Shown: positions 1 to 11,685, counted from the stretch's first letter. The stretch: DNA of 64,000 bases from Cladorhizidae sp. MBARI D1340-BT2 (GCA_028752905.1 JAQNBH010000002.1:27449932-27513931), one strand, 5' to 3'. The notes: a model not told the origin generated them from the sequence alone. Numbers and translations: made by a program.

Positions 1-88
1 CCAGGAAAAATCCCAAACCTTACCACTTCAAATCACCATAACTTCCTAATACTTAGAGTACTCAACATTTTGGCACATACAAAAGAAA

Positions 89-126
89 GATAATTAGAAG
101 GGCTATCCGGTGATATAAAAATTATC
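89..126. repeat. Imperfectly maintained inverted repeat in the variable segment
   Basis: GATAATT (89-95) and AATTATC (120-126) are perfect 7-bp inverted arms with a 24-base spacer in copy 1 and in every monomer of the aaaaatta class. In aaaaagta monomers (haplotype C) the right arm becomes AAGTATC, and in aaatatta monomers (haplotype B) it becomes TATTATC, so each has one broken pair. A weak cruciform or a dyad binding site is possible. The natural loss in two large haplotype classes argues against an essential role. Confidence 0.5.
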
Positions 127-206
127 TTTTTTGGGTAAAGTGTAGAAAAGTTATGAGCTTCACGGCAAAAAAACAAGATTTTCGGGGGGGAAATGAGAAA
201 CATATA

Positions 207-395
207 GACCAAATTAGGGCAAATATCAAGAACATGTTTAGCATCAAGTAAGAGTACAATTCATAACTGCCCTAATTAACAAGACCAAAGTCCCAGATTT
301 TGTCAACTGATAGAGAAGGCCCTTATCTGCAACATGTGAACAGATTATCAATAAATGTAGTGGTTTTTCACTGGCAGGCCACCGCTTTGGCAACT
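207..395. repeat. Near-invariant core of the monomer (shown in copy 1)
   Basis: From about base 207 to 395 of the monomer almost every copy is identical. Reading all copies, I found about a dozen and a half singletons (for example 8,312, 19,276, 21,690, 22,929, 23,763, 30,582, 45,390, 47,428). Shared variants are few: a missing C in three copies (about 2,740, 5,963 and 11,603), ttttctcaac in five copies (near 34,134, 36,552, 50,270, 53,491 and 57,521), ctgtaac in two (36,177 and 38,595) and gattac in two. The other 214 bp of the monomer carries more than a dozen widely shared variant sites. Satellites often have conserved protein-binding or nucleosome-positioning segments. Whether this core is one is inference. 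Confidence 0.85.
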
Positions 396-609
396 TGAAA
401 ACGCCAGGAAAAACCCCAAACCTTACCACTTCAAATCACCATAACTTGCTAATACTTAGAGTACTTAAAATTTTGGCACGTACAAAAGACAGATAATTAG
501 AAGAGCTATTCGGTGATATAAAAATTATCTTTTTTGGGTAAAGTGTAGAAATGTTATGAGCTTCACGGCAAAAAAACAAGATTTTCGGGGGGGAAATGAG
601 AAACATATA
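396..609. repeat. Variable segment of the monomer (shown across copies 1/2)
   Basis: Nearly all haplotype-defining sites fall here. In order they are caactg/caactt, atccc/acccc/atcac, cttacc/cttgcc, cttcc/cttgc, gtactcaac/gtacttaaa/gtattcaaa/gtagtcaac/gtactcaaa, cacgtac/cacatac, aaagacag/aaatacag/aaagaaag, gagct/gggct, ccggtgat/ccagtaat/tcggtgat/ccgatgat, aaaaatta/aaaaagta/aaatatta, a T-run then ggg or gggg, aaaag/aaatg, and G6A4/G7A3. The combinations are linked, which is how haplotypes can be followed. Exchanges within this segment make chimeric monomers. Confidence 0.85.
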
Positions 610-1209
610 GACCAAATTAGGGCAAATATCAAGAACATGTTTAGCATCAAGTAAGAGTACAATTCATAACTGCCCTAATTAACAAGACCAAAGTCCCAGA
701 TTTTGTCAACTGATAGAGAAGGCCCTTATCTGCAACATGTGAACAGATTATCAATAAATGTAGTGGTTTTTCACTGGCAGGCCACCGCTTTGGCAACTGG
801 AAAACGCCAGGAAAAATCCCAAACCTTACCACTTCAAATCACCATAACTTGCTAATACTTAGAGTATTCAAAATTTTGGCACGTACAAAAGACAGATAAT
901 TAGAAGAGCTATCCGGTGATATAAAAATTATCTTTTTTGGGTAAAGTGTAGAAAAGTTATGAGCTTCACGGCAAAAAAACAAGATTTTCGGGGGGAAAAT
1001 GAGAAACATATAGACCAAATTAGGGCAAATATCAAGAACATGTTTAGCATCAAGTAAGAGTACAATTCATAACTGCCCTAATTAACAAGACCAAAGTCCC
1101 AGATTTTGTCAACTGATAGAGAAGGCCCTTATCTGCAACATGTGAACAGATTATCAATAAATGTAGTGGTTTTTCACTGGCAGGCCACCGCTTTGGCAAC
1201 TGGAAAACG

Positions 1210-2016
1210 CCAGGAAAAATCCCAAACCTTACCACTTCAAATCACCATAACTTCCTAATACTTAGAGTACTCAACATTTTGGCACGTACAAAAGACAGAT
1301 AATTAGAAGGGCTATCCGGTGATATAAAAAGTATCTTTTTGGGGTAAAGTGTAGAAATGTTATGAGCTTCACGGCAAAAAAACAAGATTTTCGGGGGGTG
1401 AAATGAGAAACATATAGACCAAATTAGGGCAAATATCAAGAACATGTTTAGCATCAAGTAAGAGTACAATTCATAACTGCCCTAATTAACAAGACCAAAG
1501 TCCCAGATTTTGTCAACTGATAGAGAAGGCCCTTATCTGCAACATGTGAACAGATTATCAATAAATGTAGTGGTTTTTCACTGGCAGGCCACCGCTTTGG
1601 CAACTGGAAAACGCCAGGAAAAATCCCAAACCTTACCACTTCAAATCACCATAACTTCCTAATACTTAGAGTACTCAACATTTTGGCACGTACAAAAGAC
1701 AGATAATTAGAAGGGCTATCCGGTGATATAAAAAGTATCTTTTTGGGGTAAAGTGTAGAAATGTTATGAGCTTCACGGCAAAAAAACAAGATTTTCGGGG
1801 GGGAAATGAGAAACATATAGACCAAATTAGGGCAAATATCAAGAACATGTTTAGCATCAAGTAAGAGTACAATTCATAACTGCCCTAATTAACAAGACCA
1901 AAGTCCCAGATTTTGTCAACTGATAGAGAAGGCCCTTATCTGCAACATGTGAACAGATTATCAATAAATGTAGTGGTTTTTCACTGGCAGGCCACCGCTT
2001 TGGCAACTGGAAAACG
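1210..2016. repeat. Single-monomer tandem duplication inside HOR copy 1
   Basis: Two adjacent aaaaagta/gggg/aaatg monomers (1,210-1,613 and 1,614-2,016) correspond to one monomer (4,837-5,239) in the next HOR copy. They look identical except that the first has an extra T inside its G run near 1,397-1,400 (ggggggtgaaatg), making it 404 bp. This is either a one-monomer gain here or a loss in copy 2. Confidence 0.75.
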
Positions 2017-3627
2017 CCAGGAAAAATCCCAAACCTTACCACTTCAAATCACCATAACTTGCTAATACTTAGAGTACTCAAAATTTTGGCACGTACAAAA
2101 GACAGATAATTAGAAGGGCTATCCGGTGATATAAAAATTATCTTTTTTGGGTAAAGTGTAGAAAAGTTATGAGCTTCACGGCAAAAAAACAAGATTTTCG
2201 GGGGGAAAATGAGAAACATATAGACCAAATTAGGGCAAATATCAAGAACATGTTTAGCATCAAGTAAGAGTACAATTCATAACTGCCCTAATTAACAAGA
2301 CCAAAGTCCCAGATTTTGTCAACTGATAGAGAAGGCCCTTATCTGCAACATGTGAACAGATTATCAATAAATGTAGTGGTTTTTCACTGGCAGGCCACCG
2401 CTTTGGCAACTGGAAAACGCCAGGAAAAATCCCAAACCTTACCACTTCAAATCACCATAACTTGCTAATACTTAGAGTACTTAAAATTTTGGCACGTACA
2501 AAAGACAGATAATTAGAAGAGCTATCCAGTAATATAAAAATTATCTTTTTTAGGAAAAGTGTAGAAAAGTTATGAGCTTCACGGCAAAAAAACAAGATTT
2601 TCGGGGGGAAAATGAGAAACATATAGACCAAATTAGGGCAAATATCAAGAACATGTTTAGCATCAAGTAAGAGTACAATTCATAACTGCCCTAATTAACA
2701 AGACCAAAGTCCCAGATTTTGTCAACTGATAGAGAAGGCCTTATCTGCAACATGTGAACAGATTATCAATAAATGTAGTGGTTTTTCACTGGCAGGCCAC
2801 CGCTTTGGCAACTGGAAAACGCCAGGAAAAATCCCAAACCTTACCACTTCAAATCACCATAACTTGCTAATACTTAGAGTACTTAAAATTTTGGCACGTA
2901 CAAAAGACAGATAATTAGAAGAGCTATCCAGTAATATAAAAATTATCTTTTTTGGGTAAAGTGTAGAAAAGTTATGAGCTTCACGGCAAAAAAACAAGAT
3001 TTTCGGGGGGAAAATGAGAAACATATAGACCAAATTAGGGCAAATATCAAGAACATGTTTAGCATCAAGTAAGAGTACAATTCATAACTGCCCTAATTAA
3101 CAAGACCAAAGTCCCAGATTTTGTCAACTGATAGAGAAGGCCCTTATCTGCAACATGTGAACAGATTATCAATAAATGTAGTGGTTTTTCACTGGCAGGC
3201 CACCGCTTTGGCAACTGGAAAACGCCAGGAAAAATCCCAAACCTTACCACTTCAAATCACCATAACTTCCTAATACTTAGAGTACTCAACATTTTGGCAC
3301 GTACAAAAGACAGATAATTAGAAGGGCTATCCGGTGATATAAAAAGTATCTTTTTGGGGTAAAGTGTAGAAATGTTATGAGCTTCACGGCAAAAAAACAA
3401 GATTTTCGGGGGGGAAATGAGAAACATATAGACCAAATTAGGGCAAATATCAAGAACATGTTTAGCATCAAGTAAGAGTACAATTCATAACTGCCCTAAT
3501 TAACAAGACCAAAGTCCCAGATTTTGTCAACTGATAGAGAAGGCCCTTATCTGCAACATGTGAACAGATTATCAATAAATGTAGTGGTTTTTCACTGGCA
3601 GGCCACCGCTTTGGCAACTGGAAAACG

Positions 3628-6600
3628 CCAGGAAAAATCCCAAACCTTACCACTTCAAATCACCATAACTTCCTAATACTTAGAGTACTCAACATTTTGG
3701 CACATACAAAAGAAAGATAATTAGAAGGGCTATCCGGTGATATAAAAATTATCTTTTTTGGGTAAAGTGTAGAAAAGTTATGAGCTTCACGGCAAAAAAA
3801 CAAGATTTTCGGGGGGGAAATGAGAAACATATAGACCAAATTAGGGCAAATATCAAGAACATGTTTAGCATCAAGTAAGAGTACAATTCATAACTGCCCT
3901 AATTAACAAGACCAAAGTCCCAGATTTTGTCAACTGATAGAGAAGGCCCTTATCTGCAACATGTGAACAGATTATCAATAAATGTAGTGGTTTTTCACTG
4001 GCAGGCCACCGCTTTGGCAACTTGAAAACGCCAGGAAAAACCCCAAACCTTACCACTTCAAATCACCATAACTTGCTAATACTTAGAGTACTTAAAATTT
4101 TGGCACGTACAAAAGACAGATAATTAGAAGAGCTATTCGGTGATATAAAAATTATCTTTTTTGGGTAAAGTGTAGAAATGTTATGAGCTTCACGGCAAAA
4201 AAACAAGATTTTCGGGGGGGAAATGAGAAACATATAGACCAAATTAGGGCAAATATCAAGAACATGTTTAGCATCAAGTAAGAGTACAATTCATAACTGC
4301 CCTAATTAACAAGACCAAAGTCCCAGATTTTGTCAACTGATAGAGAAGGCCCTTATCTGCAACATGTGAACAGATTATCAATAAATGTAGTGGTTTTTCA
4401 CTGGCAGGCCACCGCTTTGGCAACTGGAAAACGCCAGGAAAAATCCCAAACCTTACCACTTCAAATCACCATAACTTGCTAATACTTAGAGTATTCAAAA
4501 TTTTGGCACGTACAAAAGACAGATAATTAGAAGAGCTATCCGGTGATATAAAAATTATCTTTTTTGGGTAAAGTGTAGAAAAGTTATGAGCTTCACGGCA
4601 AAAAAACAAGATTTTCGGGGGGAAAATGAGAAACATATAGACCAAATTAGGGCAAATATCAAGAACATGTTTAGCATCAAGTAAGAGTACAATTCATAAC
4701 TGCCCTAATTAACAAGACCAAAGTCCCAGATTTTGTCAACTGATAGAGAAGGCCCTTATCTGCAACATGTGAACAGATTATCAATAAATGTAGTGGTTTT
4801 TCACTGGCAGGCCACCGCTTTGGCAACTGGAAAACGCCAGGAAAAATCCCAAACCTTACCACTTCAAATCACCATAACTTCCTAATACTTAGAGTACTCA
4901 ACATTTTGGCACGTACAAAAGACAGATAATTAGAAGGGCTATCCGGTGATATAAAAAGTATCTTTTTGGGGTAAAGTGTAGAAATGTTATGAGCTTCACG
5001 GCAAAAAAACAAGATTTTCGGGGGGGAAATGAGAAACATATAGACCAAATTAGGGCAAATATCAAGAACATGTTTAGCATCAAGTAAGAGTACAATTCAT
5101 AACTGCCCTAATTAACAAGACCAAAGTCCCAGATTTTGTCAACTGATAGAGAAGGCCCTTATCTGCAACATGTGAACAGATTATCAATAAATGTAGTGGT
5201 TTTTCACTGGCAGGCCACCGCTTTGGCAACTGGAAAACGCCAGGAAAAATCCCAAACCTTACCACTTCAAATCACCATAACTTGCTAATACTTAGAGTAC
5301 TCAAAATTTTGGCACGTACAAAAGACAGATAATTAGAAGGGCTATCCGGTGATATAAAAATTATCTTTTTTGGGTAAAGTGTAGAAAAGTTATGAGCTTC
5401 ACGGCAAAAAAACAAGATTTTCGGGGGGAAAATGAGAAACATATAGACCAAATTAGGGCAAATATCAAGAACATGTTTAGCATCAAGTAAGAGTACAATT
5501 CATAACTGCCCTAATTAACAAGACCAAAGTCCCAGATTTTGTCAACTGATAGAGAAGGCCCTTATCTGCAACATGTGAACAGATTATCAATAAATGTAGT
5601 GGTTTTTCACTGGCAGGCCACCGCTTTGGCAACTGGAAAACGCCAGGAAAAATCCCAAACCTTACCACTTCAAATCACCATAACTTGCTAATACTTAGAG
5701 TACTTAAAATTTTGGCACGTACAAAAGACAGATAATTAGAAGAGCTATCCAGTAATATAAAAATTATCTTTTTTAGGAAAAGTGTAGAAAAGTTATGAGC
5801 TTCACGGCAAAAAAACAAGATTTTCGGGGGGAAAATGAGAAACATATAGACCAAATTAGGGCAAATATCAAGAACATGTTTAGCATCAAGTAAGAGTACA
5901 ATTCATAACTGCCCTAATTAACAAGACCAAAGTCCCAGATTTTGTCAACTGATAGAGAAGGCCTTATCTGCAACATGTGAACAGATTATCAATAAATGTA
6001 GTGGTTTTTCACTGGCAGGCCACCGCTTTGGCAACTGGAAAACGCCAGGAAAAATCCCAAACCTTACCACTTCAAATCACCATAACTTGCTAATACTTAG
6101 AGTACTTAAAATTTTGGCACGTACAAAAGACAGATAATTAGAAGAGCTATCCAGTAATATAAAAATTATCTTTTTTGGGTAAAGTATAGAAAAGTTATGA
6201 GCTTCACGGCAAAAAAACAAGATTTTCGGGGGGAAAATGAGAAACATATAGACCAAATTAGGGCAAATATCAAGAACATGTTTAGCATCAAGTAAGAGTA
6301 CAATTCATAACTGCCCTAATTAACAAGACCAAAGTCCCAGATTTTGTCAACTGATAGAGAAGGCCCTTATCTGCAACATGTGAACAGATTATCAATAAAT
6401 GTAGTGGTTTTTCACTGGCAGGCCACCGCTTTGGCAACTGGAAAACGCCAGGAAAAATCCCAAACCTTACCACTTCAAATCACCATAACTTCCTAATACT
6501 TAGAGTACTCAACATTTTGGCACGTACAAAAGACAGATAATTAGAAGGGCTATCCGGTGATATAAAAAGTATCTTTTTGGGGTAAAGTGTAGAAATGTTA

Positions 6601-6850
6601 TGAGCTTCACGGCAAAAAAACAAGATTTTCGGGGGGGAAATGAGAAACATATAGACCAAATTAGGGCAAATATCAAGAACATGTTTAGCATCAAGTAAGA
6701 GTACAATTCATAACTGCCCTAATTAACAAGACCAAAGTCCCAGATTTTGTCAACTGATAGAGAAGGCCCTTATCTGCAACATGTGAACAGATTATCAATA
6801 AATGTAGTGGTTTTTCACTGGCAGGCCACCGCTTTGGCAACTGGAAAACG
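3628..6850. repeat. Higher-order repeat copy 2 (eight monomers, 3,223 bp)
   Basis: The haplotype order of the first 3.6 kb recurs here with eight monomers. It starts with the distinctive cacatac/aaagaaag copy and continues with the acccc copy at 4,031. It includes the 402-bp monomer at 5,643-6,044, which has the same core deletion as 2,420-2,821. Differences I saw from copy 1 are the missing duplicated monomer and gtatag for gtgtag near 6,186. Identity is otherwise very high, so the duplication is recent or well homogenised. Confidence 0.85.
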
Positions 6851-7656
6851 CCAGGAAAAATCCCAAACCTTACCACTTCAAATCACCATAACTTCCTAAT
6901 ACTTAGAGTACTCAACATTTTGGCACATACAAAAGAAAGATAATTAGAAGGGCTATCCGGTGATATAAAAATTATCTTTTTTGGGTAAAGTGTAGAAAAG
7001 TTATGAGCTTCACGGCAAAAAAACAAGATTTTCGGGGGGGAAATGAGAAACATATAGACCAAATTAGGGCAAATATCAAGAACATGTTTAGCATCAAGTA
7101 AGAGTACAATTCATAACTGCCCTAATTAACAAGACCAAAGTCCCAGATTTTGTCAACTGATAGAGAAGGCCCTTATCTGCAACATGTGAACAGATTATCA
7201 ATAAATGTAGTGGTTTTTCACTGGCAGGCCACCGCTTTGGCAACTTGAAAACGCCAGGAAAAACCCCAAACCTTACCACTTCAAATCACCATAACTTGCT
7301 AATACTTAGAGTACTTAAAATTTTGGCACGTACAAAAGACAGATAATTAGAAGAGCTATTCGGTGATATAAAAATTATCTTTTTTGGGTAAAGTGTAGAA
7401 ATGTTATGAGCTTCACGGCAAAAAAACAAGATTTTCGGGGGGGAAATGAGAAACATATAGACCAAATTAGGGCAAATATCAAGAACATGTTTAGCATCAA
7501 GTAAGAGTACAATTCATAACTGCCCTAATTAACAAGACCAAAGTCCCAGATTTTGTCAACTGATAGAGAAGGCCCTTATCTGCAACATGTGAACAGATTA
7601 TCAATAAATGTAGTGGTTTTTCACTGGCAGGCCACCGCTTTGGCAACTGGAAAACG
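6851..7656. repeat. Truncated third copy of the eight-monomer HOR
   Basis: The first two HOR monomers recur here: cacatac/aaagaaag, then acccc with tcggtgat and aaatg. The next monomer, expected to be the gtattcaaa type, is instead a gtactcaac/ccagtgat type preceded by atcac. HOR order is lost from this point on. Confidence 0.75.
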
Positions 7657-9671
7657 CCAGGAAAAATCACAAACCTTACCACTTCAAATCACCATAACTT
7701 GCTAATACTTAGAGTACTCAACATTTTGGCACGTACAAAAGACAGATAATTAGAAGAGCTATCCAGTGATATAAAAATTATCTTTTTGGGGTAAAGTGTA
7801 GAAAAGTTATGAGTTTCACGGCAAAAAAACAAGATTTTCGGGGGGGAAATGAGAAACATATAGACCAAATTAGGGCAAATATCAAGAACATGTTTAGCAT
7901 CAAGTAAGAGTACAATTCATAACTGCCCTAATTAACAAGACCAAAGTCCCAGATTTTGTCAACTGATAGAGAAGGCCCTTATCTGCAACATGTGAACAGA
8001 TTATCAATAAATGTAGTGGTTTTTCACTGGCAGGCCACCGCTTTGGCAACTGGAAAACGCCAGGAAAAATCCCAAACCTTACCACTTCAAATCACCATAA
8101 CTTGCTAATAATTAGAGTACTCAAAATTTTGGCACATACAAAAGACAGATAATTAGAAGGGCTATCCGATGATATAAAAATTATCTTTTTTGGGTAAAGT
8201 GTAGAAAAGTTATGAGCTTCACGGCAAAAAAACAAGATTTTCGGGGGGAAAATGAGAAACATATAGACCAAATTAGGGCAAATATCAAGAACATGTTTAG
8301 CATCAAGTAAGATTACAATTCATAACTGCCCTAATTAACAAGACCAAAGTCCCAGATTTTGTCAACTGATAGAGAAGGCCCTTATCTGCAACATGTGAAC
8401 AGATTATCAATAAATGTAGTGGTTTTTCACTGGCAGGCCACCGCTTTGGCAACTGGAAAACGCCAGGAAAAATCCCAAACCTTACCACTTCAAATCACCA
8501 TAACTTGCTAATACTTAGAGTATTCAAAATTTTGGCACGTACAAAAGACAGATAATTAGAAGAGCTATCCGGTGATATAAAAATTATCTTTTTTGGGTAA
8601 AGTGTAGAAAAGTTATGAGCTTCACGGCAAAAAAACAAGATTTTCGGGGGGAAAATGAGAAACATATAGACCAAATTAGGGCAAATATCAAGAACATGTT
8701 TAGCATCAAGTAAGATTACAATTCATAACTGCCCTAATTAACAAGACCAAAGTCCCAGATTTTGTCAACTGATAGAGAAGGCCCTTATCTGCAACATGTG
8801 AACAGATTATCAATAAATGTAGTGGTTTTTCACTGGCAGGCCACCGCTTTGGCAACTGGAAAACGCCAGGAAAAATCCCAAACCTTACCACTTCAAATCA
8901 CCATAACTTGCTAATACTTAGAGTATTCAAAATTTTGGCACGTACAAAAGACAGATAATTAGAAGAGCTATCCGGTGATATAAAAATTATCTTTTTTGGG
9001 TAAAGTGTAGAAAAGTTATGAGCTTCACGGCAAAAAAACAAGATTTTCGGGGGGAAAATGAGAAACATATAGACCAAATTAGGGCAAATATCAAGAACAT
9101 GTTTAGCATCAAGTAAGAGTACAATTCATAACTGCCCTAATTAACAAGACCAAAGTCCCAGATTTTGTCAACTGATAGAGAAGGCCCTTATCTGCAACAT
9201 GTGAACAGATTATCAATAAATGTAGTGGTTTTTCACTGGCAGGCCACCGCTTTGGCAACTGGAAAACGCCAGGAAAAATCCCAAACCTTACCACTTCAAA
9301 TCACCATAACTTCCTAATACTTAGAGTACTCAACATTTTGGCACGTACAAAAGACAGATAATTAGAAGGGCTATCCGGTGATATAAAAAGTATCTTTTTG
9401 GGGTAAAGTGTAGAAATGTTATGAGCTTCACGGCAAAAAAACAAGATTTTCGGGGGGAAAATGAGAAACATATAGACCAAATTAGGGCAAATATCAAGAA
9501 CATGTTTAGCATCAAGTAAGAGTACAATTCATAACTGCCCTAATTAACAAGACCAAAGTCCCAGATTTTGTCAACTGATAGAGAAGGCCCTTATCTGCAA
9601 CATGTGAACAGATTATCAATAAATGTAGTGGTTTTTCACTGGCAGGCCACCGCTTTGGCAACTGGAAAACG
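7657..9671. repeat. Five satellite monomers, mixed old haplotypes
   Basis: The monomers are a ccagtgat type with a gagtttcac change, an aataattag/ccgatgat type, two adjacent gtattcaaa types (8,463-8,865 and 8,866-9,268), and an aaaaagta/aaatg type. The gtattcaaa pair looks identical apart from the gattac/gagtac core site, so it is a one-monomer tandem duplication. The gattac mark is also found in the monomer just before the pair, which suggests that short conversion or slippage events carry single variants to neighbours. Confidence 0.7.
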
Positions 9672-11685
9672 CCAGGAAAAATCACAAACCTTACCACTTC
9701 AAATCACCATAACTTGCTAATACTTAGAGTACTTAAAATTTTGGCACGTACAAAAGACAGATAATTAGAAGGGCTATCCGGTGATATAAAAATTATCTTT
9801 TTTGGGTAAAGTGTAGAAAAGTTATGAGCTTCACGGCAAAAAAACAAGATTTTCGGGGGGGAAATGAGAAACATATAGACCAAATTAGGGCAAATATCAA
9901 GAACATGTTTAGCATCAAGTAAGAGTACAATTCATAACTGCCCTAATTAACAAGACCAAAGTCCCAGATTTTGTCAACTGATAGAGAAGGCCCTTATCTG
10001 CAACATGTGAACAGATTATCAATAAATGTAGTGGTTTTTCACTGGCAGGCCACCGCTTTGGCAACTTGAAAACGCCAGGAAAAATCCCAAACCTTACCAC
10101 TTCAAATCACCATAACTTGCTAATACTTAGAGTACTTAAAATTTTGGCACGTACAAAAGACAGATAATTAGAAGAGCTATCCAGTAATATAAAAATTATC
10201 TTTTTTAGGAAAAGTGTAGAAAAGTTATGAGCTTCACGGCAAAAAAACAAGATTTTCGGGGGGAAAATGAGAAACATATAGACCAAATTAGGGCAAATAT
10301 CAAGAACATGTTTAGCATCAAGTAAGAGTACAATTCATAACTGCCCTAATTAACAAGACCAAAGTCCCAGATTTTGTCAACTGATAGAGAAGGCCCTTAT
10401 CTGCAACATGTGAACAGATTATCAATAAATGTAGTGGTTTTTCACTGGCAGGCCACCGCTTTGGCAACTGGAAAACGCCAGGAAAAATCACAAACCTTAC
10501 CACTTCAAATCACCATAACTTGCTAATACTTAGAGTACTCAACATTTTGGCACGTACAAAAGACAGATAATTAGAAGAGCTATCCAGTGATATAAAAATT
10601 ATCTTTTTGGGGTAAAGTGTAGAAAAGTTATGAGCTTCACGGCAAAAAAACAAGATTTTCGGGGGGGAAATGAGAAACATATAGACCAAATTAGGGCAAA
10701 TATCAAGAACATGTTTAGCATCAAGTAAGAGTACAATTCATAACTGCCCTAATTAACAAGACCAAAGTCCCAGATTTTGTCAACTGATAGAGAAGGCCCT
10801 TATCTGCAACATGTGAACAGATTATCAATAAATGTAGTGGTTTTTCACTGGCAGGCCACCGCTTTGGCAACTGGAAAACGCCAGGAAAAATCACAAACCT
10901 TACCACTTCAAATCACCATAACTTGCTAATACTTAGAGTACTTAAAATTTTGGCACGTACAAAAGACAGATAATTAGAAGGGCTATCCGGTGATATAAAA
11001 ATTATCTTTTTTGGGTAAAGTGTAGAAAAGTTATGAGCTTCACGGCAAAAAAACAAGATTTTCGGGGGGGAAATGAGAAACATATAGACCAAATTAGGGC
11101 AAATATCAAGAACATGTTTAGCATCAAGTAAGAGTACAATTCATAACTGCCCTAATTAACAAGACCAAAGTCCCAGATTTTGTCAACTGATAGAGAAGGC
11201 CCTTATCTGCAACATGTGAACAGATTATCAATAAATGTAGTGGTTTTTCACTGGCAGGCCACCGCTTTGGCAACTTGAAAACGCCAGGAAAAATCCCAAA
11301 CCTTACCACTTCAAATCACCATAACTTGCTAATACTTAGAGTACTTAAAATTTTGGCACGTACAAAAGACAGATAATTAGAAGAGCTATCCAGTAATATA
11401 AAAATTATCTTTTTTAGGAAAAGTGTAGAAAAGTTATGAGCTTCACGGCAAAAAAACAAGATTTTCGGGGGGAAAATGAGAAACATATAGACCAAATTAG
11501 GGCAAATATCAAGAACATGTTTAGCATCAAGTAAGAGTACAATTCATAACTGCCCTAATTAACAAGACCAAAGTCCCAGATTTTGTCAACTGATAGAGAA
11601 GGCCTTATCTGCAACATGTGAACAGATTATCAATAAATGTAGTGGTTTTTCACTGGCAGGCCACCGCTTTGGCAACTGGAAAACG
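9672..11685. repeat. Three-monomer (1,209-bp) tandem duplication, second copy partial
   Basis: The order is: P (gtacttaaa, gggct, G7, caactt) at 9,672; Q (ccagtaat, tttttaggaa) at 10,075; R (gtactcaac, ccagtgat, gggg, G7) at 10,478; then P at 10,881 and Q-like at 11,284-11,685. Both P copies are preceded by atcac. The second Q carries the one-base core deletion (near 11,603) typical of HOR monomer 7, and the first Q does not. So either the deletion was lost or gained by conversion, or the second Q joins HOR-type sequence, since the next monomers resemble HOR monomers 8 and 9. Confidence 0.7.

Larger units (their letters stand above)
1..403. repeat. Representative monomer (copy 1)
   Basis: This monomer is given as the reference frame for positions in other entries. 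It is 403 bp with 148 G or C by hand count (about 37%). Landmarks are a T6 run at about 127-132, an A7 run at about 169-175, a TTCG followed by a G7 run at about 181-190, the palindrome aacatgtt at 231-238, and ctggc at 371-375 with its inverted partner gccag at 403-407 across the monomer boundary. Haplotype marks of this copy are cttcc, gtactcaac, cacatac, aaagaaag, gggct and caacttg. The same haplotype recurs at 3,628 and 6,851. I saw no internal direct sub-repeat that would suggest the 403-bp unit grew from a shorter one. Confidence 0.95.
1..3627. repeat. Higher-order repeat copy 1 (nine-monomer version)
   Basis: Nine monomers in a fixed haplotype order. They are: (1) cacatac/aaagaaag; (2) acccc with tcggtgat; (3) gtattcaaa; (4) and (5) both aaaaagta with aaatg; (6) gtactcaaa with gggct; (7) ccagtaat with tttttaggaa, 402 bp; (8) ccagtaat; (9) aaaaagta. 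The same order without one of (4)/(5) follows at 3,628. Equal spacing and shared private marks, including the one-base core deletion of monomer 7, show that the block was copied as a unit and did not assemble by chance. Confidence 0.85.

Noticed and set aside
130..140. Telomere-like motif in tttttgggta / tttttaggta
   Set aside because: It occurs once per 403 bp and is not in tandem. The variants come from ordinary substitutions at that site.
175..200. Possible CENP-B box around TTCG followed by the G run
   Set aside because: TTCG is present, but the required A and CGGG at fixed spacing downstream are not. Only G and A runs follow. It does not fit the consensus.
231..337. Two ACATGT sites (232-237 and 332-337) exactly 100 bp apart in each core
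   Set aside because: A six-base palindrome occurring twice in 189 bp is unremarkable, and I have no evidence for a factor or for a spacing rule beyond the repeat itself.
244..429. A 61-residue minus-strand open frame recurring in nearly every monomer
   Set aside because: It opens with GTG, not ATG, and lies mostly over the invariant core. It therefore looks conserved only because the DNA is. There is no excess of silent changes: the variants near its start alter residues freely. Copies with a 1-bp deletion or a stop occur without consequence. I see no recognisable domain.
1675..1872. A 65-69 residue hydrophobic minus-strand open frame present in many monomers
   Set aside because: It opens with TTG. 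It is present or absent according to which haplotype indels and substitutions a monomer has. Its frame shifts with G6/G7 and the 3-bp insertion. It overlaps the variable segment with no codon-like pattern of change. Chance frame in AT-rich DNA.
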